This document shows, in pieces, positions 1-10,418 of a stretch of 58,112 nucleotides of DNA. The DNA comes from Spongospora subterranea f. sp. subterranea (taxonomy: Eukaryota; Endomyxa: Phytomyxea; Phytomyxea; Plasmodiophorida). A program made the translations under genes and the position numbers. The first letter of the stretch is position 1. Each line of letters begins with the position of its first letter. The notes below the pieces were generated by a model. The model had not been told where the DNA came from. It made no database searches and saw only the letters and a list, made by a program, of their open reading frames with translations. The DNA lies in assembly GCA_049724395.1 (NCBI GenBank), contig JAUGWO010000239.1:1-58112 (forward strand), given 5' to 3'.

Positions 1-409
1 TGAACTGGGCAGATGATGTCCGGATCAAGGGCTGAAACGACTGTAATTCGGCAAACTTGCCGTTTATCCCAATTCGTCCTTGTCTGATGTACTGTGGATA
101 TATCATCTTCTTAATAGCCTTTTCACTTGTCGGCACATGTATCCGACAGCTGATCCAGACACACCAGGAGACGCATCCGACGACACGTTTCATACGCTGA
201 GAGAATGTGGTAACATATCTGTGCAGTTGAGCTAGCACTGATGACAAATCTCTGGGCATCTGATTCCCGATTGCCCGCTCCGACGCCATGAGCATTGACG
301 AGAATTCGGGTGTCGAAGCGGCGGTGGACACTTTGCCTATACCGTCGTCACAGCACTCCTGGACGATGGCGGCGTCCGCCTCCGTCAGCCTCGTGCATGT
401 ATCAATCAT
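1..409 (-). CDS. Open frame running off the left edge, unidentified
   Basis: The minus strand is open from an ATG at 409 down to base 1 (136 codons) and continues out of the window. The same frame also stays open upstream of that ATG through a Lys/Arg/Gln-rich stretch, so the ATG need not be the true start. I recognise no domain. An uninterrupted frame of this length is suggestive but not proof, since internal GT-AG introns could be hidden in it. It is either an exon of an unknown gene or chance. Confidence 0.25.
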   Translation of the reverse strand, partial: MIDTCTRLTEADAAIVQECCDDGIGKVSTAASTPEFSSMLMASERAIGNQMPRDLSSVLAQLHRYVTTFSQRMKRVVGCVSWCVWISCRIHVPTSEKAIKKMIYPQYIRQGRIGINGKFAELQSFQPLIRTSSAQF

Positions 410-2320
410 GAGTTGATTTTGCTTTGAACGCTTTGCGGTTGGCGAGACTTGGCGGCGGCATACTTGCCGACATGAAACTCACATTCCAGGCCCGGCTTAT
501 CGAGCGGATAGCGTCATCTTGCCCATAAATTGTTCGCGAATATTGTTTTATAGAACTCTGTACAGCAGTTGTTTTTAAGACTGGGCAGCGTGGAAACTGC
601 ACGAACTCCAGAGTCCCTGACTGGAATGCGCCAGGCGTTACTGATTCACGCGTTTTTTCCCCAGTTGTGATGAGTAAGGTTACGGAGTTAGGCCGCGCTA
701 CGGGGTCCTGGTTGGGTAGTGCCAAGAATTCTGGCCCGATAGCTTGGGAACCGGAATCGGATTCCATGCTGTATCATAAAGTGTACACAAATAGTTGCGT
801 TGAAGCGTCGCGCACTTTTTCTGTTCCATCAACCGAGCGCTCAATATTACTTTCTGATGGGACCTCCTGCCTTACATGCAATTGTCGCTTCTCTAACCGT
901 TAAGCAGGAAGGCATAGATGCAAATTTGATTTCACTATTTCTGCCGGTTTCATGGCTTCGATAGTCGTAGCAGTAATCTATTTCAGTACCGAATACAAAA
1001 ACATAATTGATTTATCACAGTTTGAGAGAGCTAACCCCAAACATAAAAAACAATGCAGAGGATGGAATTAAGAACGAAACGGGATGCCGAAGCGATGTCA
1101 CTTGCTGTCAGGTTGCAGTCTATTTCTAATCTACTCAAGAGAAGTATCTTTGTTAAAGGTAAACCTTGAATGCTCTTGCTCCCCACAGTGTGTGATGCCT
1201 TGGTGGCATCGACTCCCTTCTGATGGCTCCGACACAGGAGATGTTTGCACAAAACATTAGAGTGCTATTGATCAGCACGCAACGACAAGACCATTCGCAT
1301 AAAACGGTTTTCAACTAATTGATTTCACGCCATATGTCTGGACATTTCAGAAAAACAATACTGTTGGGGATAAAATAACGATTTTAGTTGTGGTCACTGT
1401 AATTTGCTGGTTGTGTTAAGGCAACCAGAATGAGCAACCTGGTCAGATTTTACTTGTTAAGATCCCATAATATGCTCAACACTACTGAAAGCTAAACTAA
1501 TATTAGGAGTATAGTAAACTAAAGATGAATAAAAGCTCAGTTTCCACACTGTACATGACAATTTCGTATCACTAAAATTCCGCAAAAAATCAGGCAAAAA
1601 CCACATAAAATTTGAAACGTCTCTCCATTAGTTTATTTATCCTTATGCAGTGAGTTTTGGTTATTAATCAGCCATTCTTGCCTCTTCAGAACGGACAACC
1701 ACGGAATACGTTGATAACCCTCATTTATCCAAAACCGCGAAGCGTGCCCAGGGCGGTTCAAAAGTTCCGTTAATGGTCTGGTTCAAATCGGGTCGGATCG
1801 GTTCGGTTTGAGGGCGAACGGCTTCTCATCTTCCGCGTTCCCTTGCAGTATTGCTAGGTGGGAGCTGCACGACTGGACTGAAATGCGCGACTGCGTGTAC
1901 TGTAAAGTGGAGGCTGCGGTCAATTGTGAACTTCGGTTTTTTAACGCCAAGTGAACGCATTTTATAGTTTGAAAAAGGCATTTTGATGTGGTTCGAACAG
2001 TCAAAAATTTCAGTGGCGTCGGCTGGGAACATATTGCGTCTGCTTCTGACGCTATATGGGATGATTAAATTCACGCAATCAGACGTCATTGATGTTCGTC
2101 TTAATTTGGCTCTGTTTCAGAATCATCCCAAGGCCAAGAAATGGAAAATAACGACATTACCTTTGTTTCCGTTGCTGGAACAATTGTTTGAAGGGACATT
2201 GCTGTGGGACTCTTTGCGTGCTCGTCGTCGGATGCGACATTGATTGCGCAAAAATTTTTCGACAACTTTTCTGACGACGATTCAAAGGAGGATTGTAACC
2301 AGAGGTTGAACAAGTCCCAC
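410..2320. other. No recognisable gene
   Basis: Only short, overlapping, unrelated frames are present on both strands and none matches a family I know. An A/T-rich stretch spans roughly 1280-1680. I see no RNA gene and no clear terminal repeats here. Confidence 0.5.
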
Positions 2321-2322
2321 CC

Positions 2323-2477
2323 TGATTTCACCAGTCCATTATCTGACCTGACGGTTCATTCAGAGAGGGTGATTCATTCAGAAAGTGTAATTCATTCCAG
2401 TCAAAGTATTGGCGTCCGTTTCGCGGATTCTCTTCTTGCGATTGCCCGTCAGTCCAGATAATGGACTGGTGAAATCA
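2323..2477. repeat. Short foldback (inverted repeat) element
   Basis: An arm of about 31 bases at 2323-2353, containing CACCAGTCCATTATCTG, is repeated in reverse complement at about 2445-2477 with one or two mismatches. The roughly 90-base interior holds three imperfect copies of a GATTCATTCAGA-type unit (about 2355-2400). It resembles a small non-autonomous foldback element or MITE; no target duplication was identified. Confidence 0.6.
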
Positions 2478-2489
2478 ATGGGTGTTTAA

Positions 2490-2970
2490 TGTTGTTTTTT
2501 GCGGTGAAAAATACCCGAGCGTACGCGAGAACATTAATTTTCTGCCAAGCCTGTACACCTGCGAACGCGATATCAATTCACAAGATTTTTTTTCTGCAAA
2601 TTCTTGAACGTGGCCTGTGGCGGTGTGACGGTTCGTCATTTCGCCATCGTGCCAAGCCGGAATCGGAGTATTGTGCTGATCTCGGGGCAAGCGCGAGCCC
2701 TCGATACAACGTTGGGATGTTGAGCAGAGCGCGTCACTGGCGAATCATTTCTGTTTTCCCAACTGCGCCGGATGGGACGATCAGCGCCTATCTGGTCGCC
2801 ACAAGTACAATTATGCCTGGGCAACCGGTGGTATGGTCCTACGCGCGCAAACCACAGAACCTTTGGATTGAGTTCGCGTGCGTCCGATGCCGGCCACCTG
2901 ATAACATCAAGCTGCACCAAGCAATGTGCTTACTGACTTGGGCAGCACAAAAGCAATTCGCGGTACTCTG
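2490..2970. other. No recognisable gene
   Basis: A 190-codon plus-strand frame runs 2489-3061 and ends inside the next foldback; a 94-codon minus frame overlaps it. Neither has recognisable motifs. The plus frame is long but its last part is repeat sequence, so I do not call it a gene. Confidence 0.4.
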
Positions 2971-2973
2971 TGA

Positions 2974-3166
2974 GATTGTAACGCCGGAACGCAAGTATCT
3001 CCAGACACGGCTGTTTCGGCTTTACGAGTCCATAATATCTGTCTGGACGCCGATGCGCTGACGGTCTTCAGACGCCTGCTCAACGCATCGGCGTCCAGAC
3101 AGATGTTATGGACTCGTAAAGCCAAACGGCCGTGTCTGGCGATACTTGCGTTACGGCGTTACAAAA
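2974..3166. repeat. Foldback element, ~80-base arms
   Basis: The left arm (about 2974-3058) and right arm (about 3083-3166) are reverse complements with several mismatches. The shared core is TCTGTCTGGACGCCGATGCG. A loop of about 25 bases separates them. The divergence between arms shows this is an aged inverted duplication, not a simple read artefact. It directly abuts the LINE remnant. Confidence 0.75.
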
Positions 3167-3179
3167 AGAAACAAGAAAA

Positions 3180-3975
3180 ACGAAACCTTCACCAACGAAG
3201 TAAAAGAGAAGGTGGAAAACTTCGCCTCGAAATTTTGAAGAAATCAATAGTGCACCAGATCTCGAACTGACTAAGATAGAAAAACTGGAGCCCGAGCTAC
3301 TCCTGGCAGAATCATTGAAAGAACGACTGGAAACACCAACAGCAAATATCACTATCAGAGAACTAGAAAGAGCAGTTTAAAAAGCCAACAGCAAATCTGC
3401 TGGAGGAATAGATGGAATTTCCAATAGCCTGATTAAGCATATGTGCACAAATCACATAATCAAAGACACATCTCCAAAGGCAATCAATACTGACATTATC
3501 GATATTGGGTACTTTCCACAGAAAGTAAGGATCGCCAAAATACGGCCACAACCCAAAAGCGAAAAAACGAGAATATCAACCGAAATCACTATTGTCTATC
3601 ATAGCAAAGGTTGTGGAAGGAATAATTGAACATAGAATACGGCAACAAGCGAGTGAGGCCATACCAGATAACCAATCTGGATGTCGGCCAGCACATAACA
3701 CATGCACTGTTAAGACTGCTAAAATAATGCAGGATTAGCGGCGGCAAAAGACCAACAATTCGCCATGATTGTATACGATTTCATGAAGGCATTTGATAGA
3801 GTGCAACGAACACTGCTAATCCAGAAGATGAGGAGAATGGGAATAGATCCATATCTGATACTACTGATTAACGAATGACTAACAAACAGAATCTTGGAGG
3901 TGAATCACAGAAATACCAATTCTATATTACATAGGCAGGAGAATGGCATTCGACAGGGATCCAGTATAGCTGTAG
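3180..3975 (+). mobile_element. Broken non-LTR retrotransposon (LINE), reverse transcriptase part
   Basis: Translated in pieces across frames, the segment shows the order expected of a LINE reverse transcriptase: a GGIDGISNSLIKHM-like block (about 3400), LLSIIAKVVEG and IPDNQSGCRPAHN blocks (about 3590-3680), then MIVYDFMKAFDRVQR (about 3765-3810), which is the first catalytic-Asp motif, and GIRQGSSIA (about 3945-3970). Several stops and frame changes make it non-functional. The part carrying the second Asp motif lies at 4966-5160, beyond an inserted element. LINE family is not resolved. Confidence 0.8.
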
Positions 3976-4965
3976 ATAAATGAGAAAAATTCATGCAAGA
4001 CCGCGAAAAAACTTCCAACTGGAACTTCTTGACAGCTATTTCGCGGTTTTGCATGAATTGTTCTCGTTCAATTTCAAGGCGTTGCTCTTGAATGTTCATG
4101 AAAGAATTCTTAACCGCGTCTTCCACTTTTGAGGTTCGCTAACCTTTGGAAGTGTTAGAGGCGGAGACTGAGATGCTTCTGGTGCAGATTTTAGCTTCAA
4201 CAGTGCGAATTGCGGTGCTTCTTCGCTCTCTTAGCAGGCGGTGGAGAGCAAAACCCCCGGCATCAATATCCTCGACAACGTCGGTGCCGACTTCGTCGAT
4301 CATCTCATCACTGGAGTCCGCTGCAATTGCGAGAACCGGCGACCTTGGACCGGAAACGCCGATATTCATTTGGCACGCTGGAGCAATATTTTGCCTTTCG
4401 TCGAATAATTCCTCCAACCGAGCATAATTGGAGCACCTGCTCTCCAATATCTGATCAACAGATACTACCTATGCCTTCCCGGTCTTTCTCTGTCATTCCC
4501 CAATCCGCCTGATTAGTCGATTCGCGTTTTGCCGATTTGAATGAAGTTAGGTATGAATTGTACCTAGTTTCGCGTGCTGTTGATGAAGGCAGCGAGACTG
4601 CTGTACGCGGTCGTTTTCCTGACTGCCTTGCCCGCTTGGAGAGGCCCAGAATTGCCGCCGTTTATCAGGTCGAGGTTGCACTTGTCCAGCAGCCACATAA
4701 TTATCATGTCTTTTTTGAAGGCCGTCATTCGTACCGACACGCGTTTGGTCTGTGTGCCCCTTCCATTTCGCACAACCCAACCCTTATTGCCATATCATCA
4801 GGGTTTCACCGACAAGGCGTTCGGTGAACTCAGTGACCTGACGCAACTCTGACACCCCTTTCGCAAAACCCGTTTGAAACTGCACAAAATCAGCCATTCT
4901 AAAACGTTGTAAAATAGGCGAAAACGTTTTCAACTCTGTGGAATATTTTAACTTTGACACCCCCT
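3976..4965 (-). mobile_element. Myb/SANT-like transposon gene inserted in the LINE
   Basis: On the minus strand, about 4773-4564 encodes a trihelix Myb/SANT-like domain (MIIMWLLDKCNLDLINGG), the type that accompanies PIF/Harbinger-like elements. After a gap comes NYARLEELFDERQN (about 4435-4395) and then a coiled-coil tail with EQRLEIEREQFMQNREIA (about 4090-4035), also typical of these proteins. The frames do not join cleanly by one obvious intron, so the gene may be decayed. A 24-base inverted repeat around 3985-4057 marks its left side. It separates two halves of a LINE, so it arrived later. Confidence 0.6.
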
Positions 4966-5160
4966 ACAATTAATAGTAAGTATAATAATGTGTGTGTGGA
5001 TGACACAACACTAGAGGTATTCAACAAAACTGAGTGGATCAAAGACAACAGAATCAAAATCCAAATGGCTCAAACAAACATCTTGTTCAATGAGAACCCA
5101 CCAATAGACAAATTGTCGATCAATGGACAAACTACTACCTACCCGAAGTGTAAAAGAAAT
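4966..5160 (+). mobile_element. LINE reverse transcriptase, downstream fragment
   Basis: The plus frame reads VCVDDTTLEVFNKTEW, matching the YADDT-like second catalytic motif of LINE reverse transcriptases, followed by a KLSINGQ-like block. It is probably the continuation of the remnant at 3180-3975, displaced by the Myb/SANT-type insertion; about 40 residues of the expected palm region between the two pieces are missing. Confidence 0.55.
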
Positions 5161-5281
5161 ACGCGCGGCCTTTATTTTCACGGATACACCTACCAGGTAG
5201 CGCCATTGGCGACGGCTGTGGGTAACCCTGCTCAACCCCACGGACTATTAACACCAAATTGGTCATTATTGTGACATCATC

Positions 5282-8200
5282 ATGACAGGAACAGGTATTG
5301 CAGAGATTGTGATGATGATGATGATAGTGAGGTCGGGGGTCTCAATGATTGCCCAAACATCACAAGATGTCTTACATACTGCATTAAAAAGCGGGTCCAT
5401 AACGAGTAATTATGTTGAGTTATGCTGTAAATGATTAATCGGATTATCTAGAGATCAAATAGCTGAGCAATTGGCTTATGAGATTGAGGAGGAGTTCATC
5501 AATCGCCCCTATACAATTTTACTCGTCTATAATATGTGGGGATGTTGGATGGGAATGGTTTGAACATTATAGGGGGACTGATACAATATTACACTAATTA
5601 AAAACATCACAGGGTATTTCATCGACGCTTTGCACCACAACTATCAATATGGCACTTCATTACGACCGGTAAACTAAAGGTGACAAAGGCTCTGTTTTCT
5701 AGGTCATTTCAACGTCAATAGGGAAAATGTCGCCAATATTATAATAGACAGAGGGGCCAATCTATTGTTAACGGATCAATATGGGAATACTCCATTGCAC
5801 ATCGCCGCTTTTCGGGGCCTGTATTATATTCCTCATCACATTGTATCACATCTTATCTCAAACGTCTACAGAAATATCGCCGTCATCAAGATCGTGGACA
5901 AGACCAAAATGTTGAAACCACAAGTTATTGATATTAAGAACTCGGCTGGTGATACCCCACTCCAAATGGCAGTTCGTTGTAATCGGTTGGTCGTATATAC
6001 TGATTGATTTTGATCTCCTGTCATTGATTTGTACCGGTTTATAGGAACTTTGATTGTCAAGAGTCTGTTGGACAGAGGGGCCGATCCCATGATTGCTGAC
6101 AAGTATGGGAATACGCCATTGCACGTTGCAGTAAAGAATAACCTGTAAACTGCTCTAATCTGTTTATTTGATTATAGAGCACATCTGATTGAGATCTCAC
6201 AGGAGTGAAGAGTTAATTATAGATGTAATTGATGCAGGGAGGCGAAAAACGGTCGATATTCTGGACCAGAATGGGATAACGGAACCTTCTGTGTGTTTTA
6301 GTGGCAAAATAACTCATAATGACCTGTATATGTTAACCGGTCTGTCGAAATCATTGAAGTTGCTGATTGATCTCACAGGAGTCCATTTGCCCATCAAGGG
6401 GCGACATCGGATATAATCAATATCAGGAACGATTTTGGGGAAACTGCTCTCTTTCAGGCAATTGATGGTCATCGGTTGGTTGAGATCTACTGTTTAATTC
6501 TTATTTGCGCCATCAAATTTGTGTTTCCTTTTCCCCAGTTTTCAAATCGCCCGAATTCTGTTGGACAAAGGTGCCGATCCATCTCTAACGGACAATGTTG
6601 GGAACACTCCATTACACATTCAAAATGCAGTCTGTATTGTATATCGCCCACATCTCACCAAATATCAAAGTTGGTACTGATGTGCTCACAGGACAGACGA
6701 AATAATTCTGTTTCATGCATACAACGTATGAATGTCAACCACCGGAACAACAATGGGTCCACACGGACAATGATAACGGACATCTGCATTGTAACCGCAC
6801 CAAATCTCACCAATCATCAAAGTTACTGAGAACACCCCATTACACACTAATATGCCACCTTTATTGTATATCGCCCACATCTCACCAAATATCAAAGTTG
6901 GTACTAATGTGTTCACAGGACAGACGAAATCATTCTCTCATGCATACAACATATGAATGTCAACCACCGGAACAACAATGGGGCAACACTCCTCCACACT
7001 GCTATAAAATGTAAAACGGTTGGTCGTAAATTTTGTTCCTTGACACAGATCAGCGCCACAAGAAAACTGGTAATTTAGGGAGGTTTTGGTGAAGGATCTG
7101 TTGAATAGAGGGGCCAATCCCATTATTGCTGATCACCAAGGCCTTACAGCACTGCACCTCGCAATTGTTCATGGCCTGTATACTGAACTGATTTTTTCAT
7201 ATACCATGAATTCTGATTGAATTTTCACAGAAGTCAGCAGATCATCATTCATATCATTCATGCGGGGAGGCCAAAACCATCTCACCTTCTGCTCCAAAGT
7301 GGCATGACGGAACGCCTCTATATGAGTTTAATTCACAAATTGATTCCTGGCCTGTATATTCCTTCAAGTCAATCCAGCACATTTAAGTGGCTAATTTGAT
7401 CTCACAGTAACAAAGACCTCGTTATTGAAGTACTTAATCTGTCATGCGATGGAATAATCAATCTACGAGCCCAATACGGGCGAACTGCTCTTTTTGTGGC
7501 GGCTTCGCGTAGGTTGGTCAAAAATAATGTCTAGGTCTCATTAGCTTATTTCTTATTAACAGTGCTGAGATCGCCCAAATTTTGTTAGAGAATAATGCAG
7601 ATCCAACCATAACGGATAAACATGACCGAGGGCCATTTCACCACACATACGTGTAAATTGATGAAATTTTACAAAATTTTCAAATATTCCCTGAGTTGAA
7701 CACAAAGGTCCGACGAAATCTTCGTCTCAATGATACAGAACGTTGATGTCAATCACCGGTACATTGATGGGTCCACAATTCTCCATGTTGCCATTAGGCT
7801 TTGTCGGTTGGTCGTGATTTGTGTTGGACACTGAGCAGCCCGTCAATACAACTGATATGTTAGGGAAGTGGTGGTCAAGTATCTGCTGGATAAAGGCGCC
7901 AATCCTACTATTGCTGATAATTCTGGAAATACAGCACTACATCAAGCAGTATTTAGTGACGTGTATGCTGTTCAATGTGCTAACCTTTCTGGTTTTCATT
8001 AAATTCTCACAGAAATGAGCAGATACTCGTTCATATACTTGATGCGGCGCGGCCCAAGGCGGTCGATAATCTGGGCCAGAATGGAATTGTTCAAAATTCT
8101 GGGTGTGGTCATGATGATCGGTATGTGCTGAATTGTGGATCTAGAACATTCAAGTTACTGATTTCAACTCACAGACAGATTGGCGCGTGCGAAATACTCA

Positions 8201-9269
8201 ATCTGAGGAACCATCAGGGTGAAACTGCTCTCTTATTAGCGTTTCGTTTTTCGTGGTTGGCAAAGTTTACTTTTTGGATGTGAACCGTTAATAGTGGGGT
8301 TTTGTAGCAGCCATAATCTCGCCCAAGTTTTGATTGAAAGAGGTGCTGACCCGCACTTAGCTGATAATGATGGGAACACACCCTTGCATTTCAAAATGCC
8401 TGGGTTCCTGTAAATTGCTCAATCTTCATCAAATAATCAAACATGATTGGAATTGCTCACAGGACAGACGAATTCATTATTTCGACCTTAAAAAACATGG
8501 ATATCAACTACCGCCACAGAAAAGAAAACACTTATCTCCATCAAGCTGCTATTTATCATAGGTTGGTCATAATTCGTATTTGACACTGAATCATGATTTC
8601 AATAAAAATGGTTTGTTAGGGAAAACGTTATCAAGGATCTGTTAGATAGAGGCGCCAATCCCATGGCTCATAACCATTTCCAGTTTACAGTTCTGCACCT
8701 CGCAGTAAAGCATAACCTGTACACTGATCGAGGTTCCATACATTTTCAAATGATCTGATTTATATCTCACAGAAGTGAGCAGATCGTAATCGATATAATT
8801 GAAGCAACGCCTCTCCGTCAAGTGTGGCATGATAACATGACGGGACGGTTTGGGTTCTTGGGTGGATTGCTAAGTCTTTGTGGCCTGTCCATGTTCACAC
8901 ATGGGTCTGAATTATCTAAACCGCTGAATTAAGTTCACAGGAAACTGCAAGACATTTTCTGTGGAACGTGGGACCAACAACTACTCAATGTGCAAGACTG
9001 GTTTGGCAAAACTGCTCTACATTTGGCAGTTTCACAACAGCGGTTGGGCAAATTACTCCTGATCAATTACCTTTATTTGATTGCTAATCTGACTGAGTTG
9101 CAGGGTCGATCTGGTTCGGGTTCTTTTGAAAAAAGGCGCCTGCCGCCGCATCCGAACAGATCGTGGCTCGACAGCGCTGGAGTTGGCTATGACAAAGAAG
9201 AGGGCAGACAGTACACCAATCGCCGCCACAATTGTCGAACTATTGCAAAGCAAAACTCTGATCAACTAG
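5282..9269 (+). CDS. Many-exon ankyrin-repeat protein with predicted signal peptide
   Basis: The first exon (5282-5394) gives a hydrophobic N-terminus with EIVMMMMIVRSGVSMIA, which looks like a signal peptide, so secretion is inferred. Intron 1 is 5395-5451 (57 bases). Exons of roughly 80-110 bases then encode ankyrin half or whole repeats, for example DQYGNTPLHIAAFRGL (about 5777), DKYGNTPLHVAVKNNL (about 6100) and DDFGETALF-like units, each bounded by GT-AG introns of about 50-60 bases. The last exon (9104-9269) reads VDLVRVLLKKGACRRI and ends at TAG 9267-9269. An exon at about 6690-6790 is out of frame compared with its duplicate at 6915-7015 and may be skipped or dead. About 18 exons are visible; exact splicing is uncertain and more than one transcript is possible. 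A shorter paralogue lies at 53357-54949. Confidence 0.7.
6637..6995 (+). repeat. Tandem duplication of an ankyrin intron-exon unit
   Basis: A segment of about 140 bases beginning TATTGTATATCGCCCACATC occurs at about 6637 and again about 222 bases downstream at about 6859. It includes the intron 3' end (TGCTCACAG or TGTTCACAG) and the exon reading NVNHRNNNG. The downstream copy keeps the frame (DEIILSCIQHMNVNHRNN); the upstream copy has extra bases and runs to a stop. Confidence 0.75.
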
Positions 9270-10418
9270 TGGCCTTGAACTGCAATGTATAAAAACTGCT
9301 GTTCTTTAGGCAGATTTCACTCGGTCCACGTCGTTACACAGTAGATTTCGGTTTGCCGTCAAATTCTTGATGCGAATGGGGAAACAGTGTAATTGTGAAT
9401 CATGAGGAAAGTGACCATTCCGTGAATGAACGGGATCACTTTGGAGATCAGAGACCATTCATTATCTCGCCGCCATTGCTCATCAAACATGTTGCCAGGG
9501 ACCAAACATTGATTATAACTCAGCCGAAATTGACTTCCAAGTTGTGTAAAGAGGTCGTCAGCGGTTTCGGTCTGTCATGATACGGTCAAGACGAAATTGC
9601 CCAATTCGGATCACCTTGATCATTAGCACATAAGACCACAAGCCTAAAACATCAGCAGTTCGGCAATTTTCTGGAAACAGGCACCGTTCTCAAATCAACA
9701 TCGGTATAATTTTTACTATCAAAGACCCTTTCGAATCGCCATGCAGTGGTGTTTGTGGTACAGCGCAAACCGTTTCTTGATTGACTCAACACATGCTTTC
9801 GGTAAATTGGCCTTGTTCCTCCATGTGCACGATGAGTAATCCTTGGTGAATTTGGTGGGAATACAATTTCACATTGAATACGGTTCACAGTTTCATTGTT
9901 TCAGGAGGCGCATCCAACTTGACCAACCATCATCATTGCTGTGTTATACCTCGTTCACAAATACGATGCCATCTGTGGAAAACAACCACTATTTCCGTAT
10001 CACCTCAATTCTTCAGTTTACTGGTTTTTGTCTAATGCCGCTGAATTTCGCTCAATTTGAAATGGAGGTCTCATTAATGCTGGTAAACTCTGAGTATCAG
10101 AACAATTACTTCTTCCCACATCTTCGAGTATTTCAATCCACCTGAAGTATAGTTCAATTTTATTTGGCATTAATCTTTTTCGAGTTGAATTTTAGCTTTG
10201 TCAGAAGCGTCATCACGTTTCACCAACGCATTCATTGACCATTGCATTTGTGGCGCCAAACAATCCAAAGATATTCGAGAACGCGGAGCTGGCTGTGGGA
10301 ACAAATCACGCGTACTAGGATTGACCAGAATCTGGGATGAAGACATGTCTAATAAATGAGAATCAAACTGAATAATACTGTATATGATATATTTTCGAGA
10401 AAGGCTAAACAGATATGG
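9270..10418. other. No gene; first ~350 bases duplicate the flank of the second ankyrin gene
   Basis: From about 9290 to 9640 the sequence is recognisably similar to 54960-55290, downstream of the other ankyrin gene: both have GATTTCA, GTGAATCATGAG/GTGGATCATGAG and an ACGGTCA..ATTGCCC block in the same order. This may be a shared 3' untranslated region or an extra decayed exon. The rest (9650-10418) is A/T-rich with no recognisable coding. Confidence 0.5.

Noticed and set aside
2489-3061. 190-codon plus-strand frame.
   Set aside because: It ends inside a foldback arm and has no recognisable domain.
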